Positions 60,896 to 64,000 of a DNA stretch of 64,000 nt are shown piece by piece. Every line of letters begins with the position of its first letter. Positions within the stretch are counted from its first letter, which is position 1. This DNA comes from Rebecca billardiae RCC1528 (taxonomy: Eukaryota; Haptophyta). A model generated the notes under the pieces. The model was not told the origin of the DNA. It saw only the letters and a program-made list of their open reading frames with translations, and did no database searches. A program made the translations under genes and the position numbers. The stretch spans positions 620,001-684,000 of the forward strand of contig OZ251222.1 in NCBI GenBank assembly GCA_965240325.2, written 5' to 3'.

Positions 60896-62839
60896 ACCTG
60901 CGACGGCGGCGCCAGCGGCGCCGGTGTGGCGGCCGCGCCGACGGCCGCGGGCAGCGCGGGCAGCGCGCGTGCGGCGAGCGTACGCGGCGCGCTCAACGCG
61001 CTCGACGTCGACCCTGCCGACTCGCTCCTCCTCCCCGTGAGTGTTGCGCTCAACCTCACGCTTGATGCCAACGCGGACGCGGCCGCAGGCGTGCCTCGAG
61101 TGCACGCGCGCGCGCAGGCGGCTCGGCTCGCGCTGCGGCTCTCGCGCGAGCAGTACGCGGGCGCGGTGCGCGCGCTGGCGCGGATCGCCGAGTTCGACGA
61201 CGGCCTCCGCCACCGGCGCACGCCGGCGTCGGGCACCGCCGCGCGCCCGCGCGGCCGCGTGCGCGCCGGCGCGAGCGCGCGCCAGTGGTGGGCGTACGCA
61301 CTTGCTAGGGTCTCACCCGCGGCCTTCACCGCGACGCGCCGTTGGAACTTCGGGTTCAGCGGCGCGAGCCTGGGCGCGCGGCGCGCGGCGCGGCTGGAGT
61401 ACATGGCCCTGCACGCGCGCGCGGCGGAGGCGCAGACCGAGCGCGGCGCCGCGCTCTCCGCCGCCGACGACGCGCGGCTCCGCCAGCTCGAGCGCCACGA
61501 GCTGGCGGTCGAAGACATCGCGTTGTGGCGACACCTGGCGAGCCTCGAGCTGAGGCGCGCGGCGGCGGCGCGCGCGGACAGGCGCGCCAAGGCGGGCGGG
61601 GGCGGCGGGGGCGGCGGCGGCGCGCGGGGCGGCGGCGGGCTGCTCGGCAGGTGGTGGCGCGGCGCGGTCGCCGACGGCGCCGACGCCGCCGGCGCGAGCG
61701 AGGCCGAGGCCGCGCAGCTGCGCGCGCTCGCCGAAGATGACAACGCGTCGTTGCTCGAGGCGGTGAGTGGCAAGGAGCGCGCCGCGCTCGCCAACATGGT
61801 CGACTTGAACTTTGAGAAGGCGGCGAAGGGCGCGGCGGACGGCGGGGGCTCGGGCGGCGTGCCGCCGCGGTACGCGCACACCCGCTTCGAGGCCGCGCTC
61901 GACGTGTTCGAGCTCGTCCTCGCCGACCGCGCCGCCGGCGCCGCGGCGGCCGCGGCGGCGGCCGCCGCCGGCGTTGCGAGCGGGCGATCGATTGACGCGG
62001 ACGCGGCGAGTGAGGTGCTTCGCATCCACGCGGCGGAGCTGCGGCTGGGGCTCGCGCGGCGCATCGACCGCTCGTCCTCGCTGCGCGGCACCCTCGCCGC
62101 GCTCGAGGCGCACAACCCCGACCCGGCCGTGCACGAGGCGTTCGTCCGAGTCGTGAGCGACGGCGGCGCGAGACGCCGGGACGCGTCGCAGCCGCCGTCG
62201 CCGCGCCGCGCCGCGACGCCGCGCGCGCCCGGCGCGCCGCACGGCGGCGGCAGCGCGGAGTGGGAGGTGGAGTACGAGTGGGGGCTGCCGCCCGCCGGGA
62301 GCGCGGCCGCGCGGCGCGGCAGCGCCTCCGGAAGCGACACCTCCGATCCGGACCCCGAGCGCGCGCCGCCGCCGCCGCCGCCGCCCAATCCCGCCGTGGC
62401 CGCGGCCGCGTGTCAGGAGGAGGACACCGGCGGGCGCGCGCACTCGGCGCTGCGCGTGGCTGTGCGCTCGCCGCTGCACTTCGTCGCGTCGCCGGCGCTC
62501 GGCGCGCGGCTGCTCGGCTTCTTCAGCGTCGCCGGCGCCGCCGAGCAGGCGGCGATGCAGGCGCTGGTCAGCTCGCAGCTCGAGGCGCTCTCCTCGTGGC
62601 GCGACCGCGCGCTCGCCGAGCTGCTGGCGCGCCGCACGCAGCTGGCGGTCGACGTGCGCGTGCGCGCGCCGCGCGTGCTGCTGCCGGCGGACGAGCGCGA
62701 CGCGCGGTGCGCGCTGCTCGTGCTCGACTTGGGCCACCTCTCGGCGCGCTCGTCCGAGCTCGGCGGCGGTGCGGGCGGCGTTGGCGGCGGCGGCGGCGGC
62801 GGCGGCGTTGGCGGCGGCGGCGGCGTTGGCGGCGGCGGC

Positions 62840-62877
<38 letters not shown>

Positions 62878-63489
62878 CGGCGCATCCCTCCGGCGCGCGC
62901 CCACGGTGGACTGGGGGTGCGCCGAGCTCGGCGCCGAGCTCGGCGGAGATCTCGGCGGAGAGATCGACCTGGGCGCCATCGAGCTGTACGACCGCTTCTC
63001 GCTCTCGGTGCGCCGCGTGTGCGTGCTGCTCAAGCGCAAGGGCGCGGCACCGCCAGAGTTGCTCGGGCCAGCGGGTGACGGCGCCGCTGCGGACGACGCG
63101 GGGCACGGCAGCCTAGACGAGCTGGCCGCCGGCGGCGAGCGGCTGCTGCACCGGCTGGACGTGCGGGTGGGCGCGGCGGTGTGCGTCTCCGCGACGCTCT
63201 CGCCGCAGCTGCCGCAGTACGTGGCGCGCGCGGCGCTGAGCGCGGACGCGGACGCGGACGGCGGCGGGCCGAGCCCGCCGCCGCCGCCGCGGCGCGCGGA
63301 CGGCGGCGCGGACGGTGGCGCGCCGCTGCAGCTGCGCATTTCGAGCGCGCAGCTCAGCGAGGTGACCGCCATCCTGAGCGCCGCGCTCGAGCCGTATGCC
63401 GCGCTCTCCGTGGCGGCGGCGCCGCCGCCGCCGGCCGCGGCCGTCCCTGCGGGGCCGGGCTGGGCCGAGCCGGCAGCGGTCGGAGCGCA

Positions 63490-63528
<39 letters not shown>

Positions 63529-64000
63529 GCCACCGCCACCGTCGATCGCTCTCGAGCTCGCGGCCGCCGAGAGCACCGCCGCCGCCACGCCGCAGCCTGC
63601 CGAGATCGGCGACTCGCCGGGCGCGCTCCTGCTGCTGACGATCACGGTGCCGGCGCTGGCGCTGCACCTCGCCGACGGCGCGTCCGTGCCCGAGGGCGGC
63701 GGCGCGCCGGCCGGGCCCGCCGACAGCGCGCAGGCGCCGCTGGCTCTGGTGCGCGCGCGCGGCATCGAGCTGCGCGCGCGCGCCGAGCGCGCGGGCGGCG
63801 GCACGCGCCTGCAGTTCCGGCTCGCCTCGCTCGGCATCGTGAACGAGCGCGTGGCAGAGGGCGCGCCGACGCGGCTGCTCGTGCGCTCGCACGACGAGTC
63901 AGACTCCGACGCGGCGGCGGCGGGCGGCGCGCCCGATCTCGTCCTGATCTCGTATGCCACCGGCGGGGCCGTGAACTCACTCGCGGACGCGCACGCGGCG
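60137..64000 (+). CDS. VPS13: VPS13-type bridge lipid-transfer protein, 5' part
   Basis: N-terminal 1,288 codons of a VPS13 protein that continues beyond the right edge. VPS13 proteins are rod-shaped channels that move bulk phospholipid at membrane contact sites. The chorein motif opens at the ATG: MLEGLALALLDRALGKYVKG, then DSLKIAIWSGQIVLESLELK, LGLPINIQAGYIGRVEATVP and WTRLGSEPIKVSIENVHFVA, with the GSEP(I/V) signature. VPS13-type repeats follow (LANLELTLRGVHVRYEDAL, FGFSGASLGARRAARLEYMA, VDLNFEKAAKG). Poly-Gly, poly-Ala and poly-Pro runs interrupt the conserved parts (for example Gly runs near 60865-60900 and 62765-62880). The frame is open throughout; in-frame introns in the low-complexity parts cannot be excluded. 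Confidence 0.92.

Overview
The window is nuclear DNA from a GC-rich eukaryotic microbe, most likely a photosynthetic protist. It carries nuclear-type genes (the splicing factor U2AF35, TFIIH p52, SUMO E1, ATG8, VPS13, GATOR2 MIOS, a Triple-T TTI1, a UTP12-type ribosome-biogenesis protein, DDX10). Spliceosomal introns are short (about 80-260 bp), genes are unlinked by pathway, and many lie in head-to-head pairs. One protein (37652-39253) has a signal-peptide-plus-transit-like leader typical of algae with complex plastids. Nearly every intron I can place starts GTGCGC/GTGCGT, and coding regions are extremely GC-rich with Ala/Gly/Pro runs. I favour a haptophyte or a similar secondary-plastid alga; this is inference from style, not from a marker gene.

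Layout. 1-2.7 kb: edge of an unidentified minus-strand gene, then noncoding DNA with an 80-bp minisatellite. 2.7-8.8 kb: a small twin-Cx9C mitochondrial protein head-to-head with a double-length MIOS. 9.1-18.5 kb: a small membrane protein divergent from a seven-exon gene for a 2,622-residue surface protein made of six copies of one two-part domain joined by Ser/Pro-rich linkers. 19-30 kb: F-box/RCC1 protein, TTI1, U2AF35 and DDX10. 30-34 kb: a hAT-like MITE lying exactly at the stop codon of a coiled-coil gene, then a Dabb protein. 33.8-43.3 kb: WDR3/UTP12, a plastid-type protein, LYPLAL1-like hydrolase, and a multipass membrane protein carrying a TIR-like domain. 43.6-48.9 kb: a small basic/acidic protein, a GT61-type glycosyltransferase, SUMO E1 subunit AOS1/SAE1. 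49.1-50.15 kb: an almost perfect 425-bp-arm inverted repeat carrying two convergent copies of a tiny membrane-protein gene. 50.2-64 kb: an HSL-type hydrolase, an unknown 552-residue protein, TFB2/p52, ATG8, a DNAJC22-like TM2/J protein, a Ser-rich protein, and the 5' part of a VPS13 gene that leaves the window.

The genes are mostly independent housekeeping functions. The parts most worth attention are the repeat surface protein, the inverted repeat with its duplicated microgene, the MITE at a stop codon, and the membrane-TIR protein. Intron positions below are my own splice predictions from GT/AG signals and reading-frame continuity; they have not been tested against transcripts.
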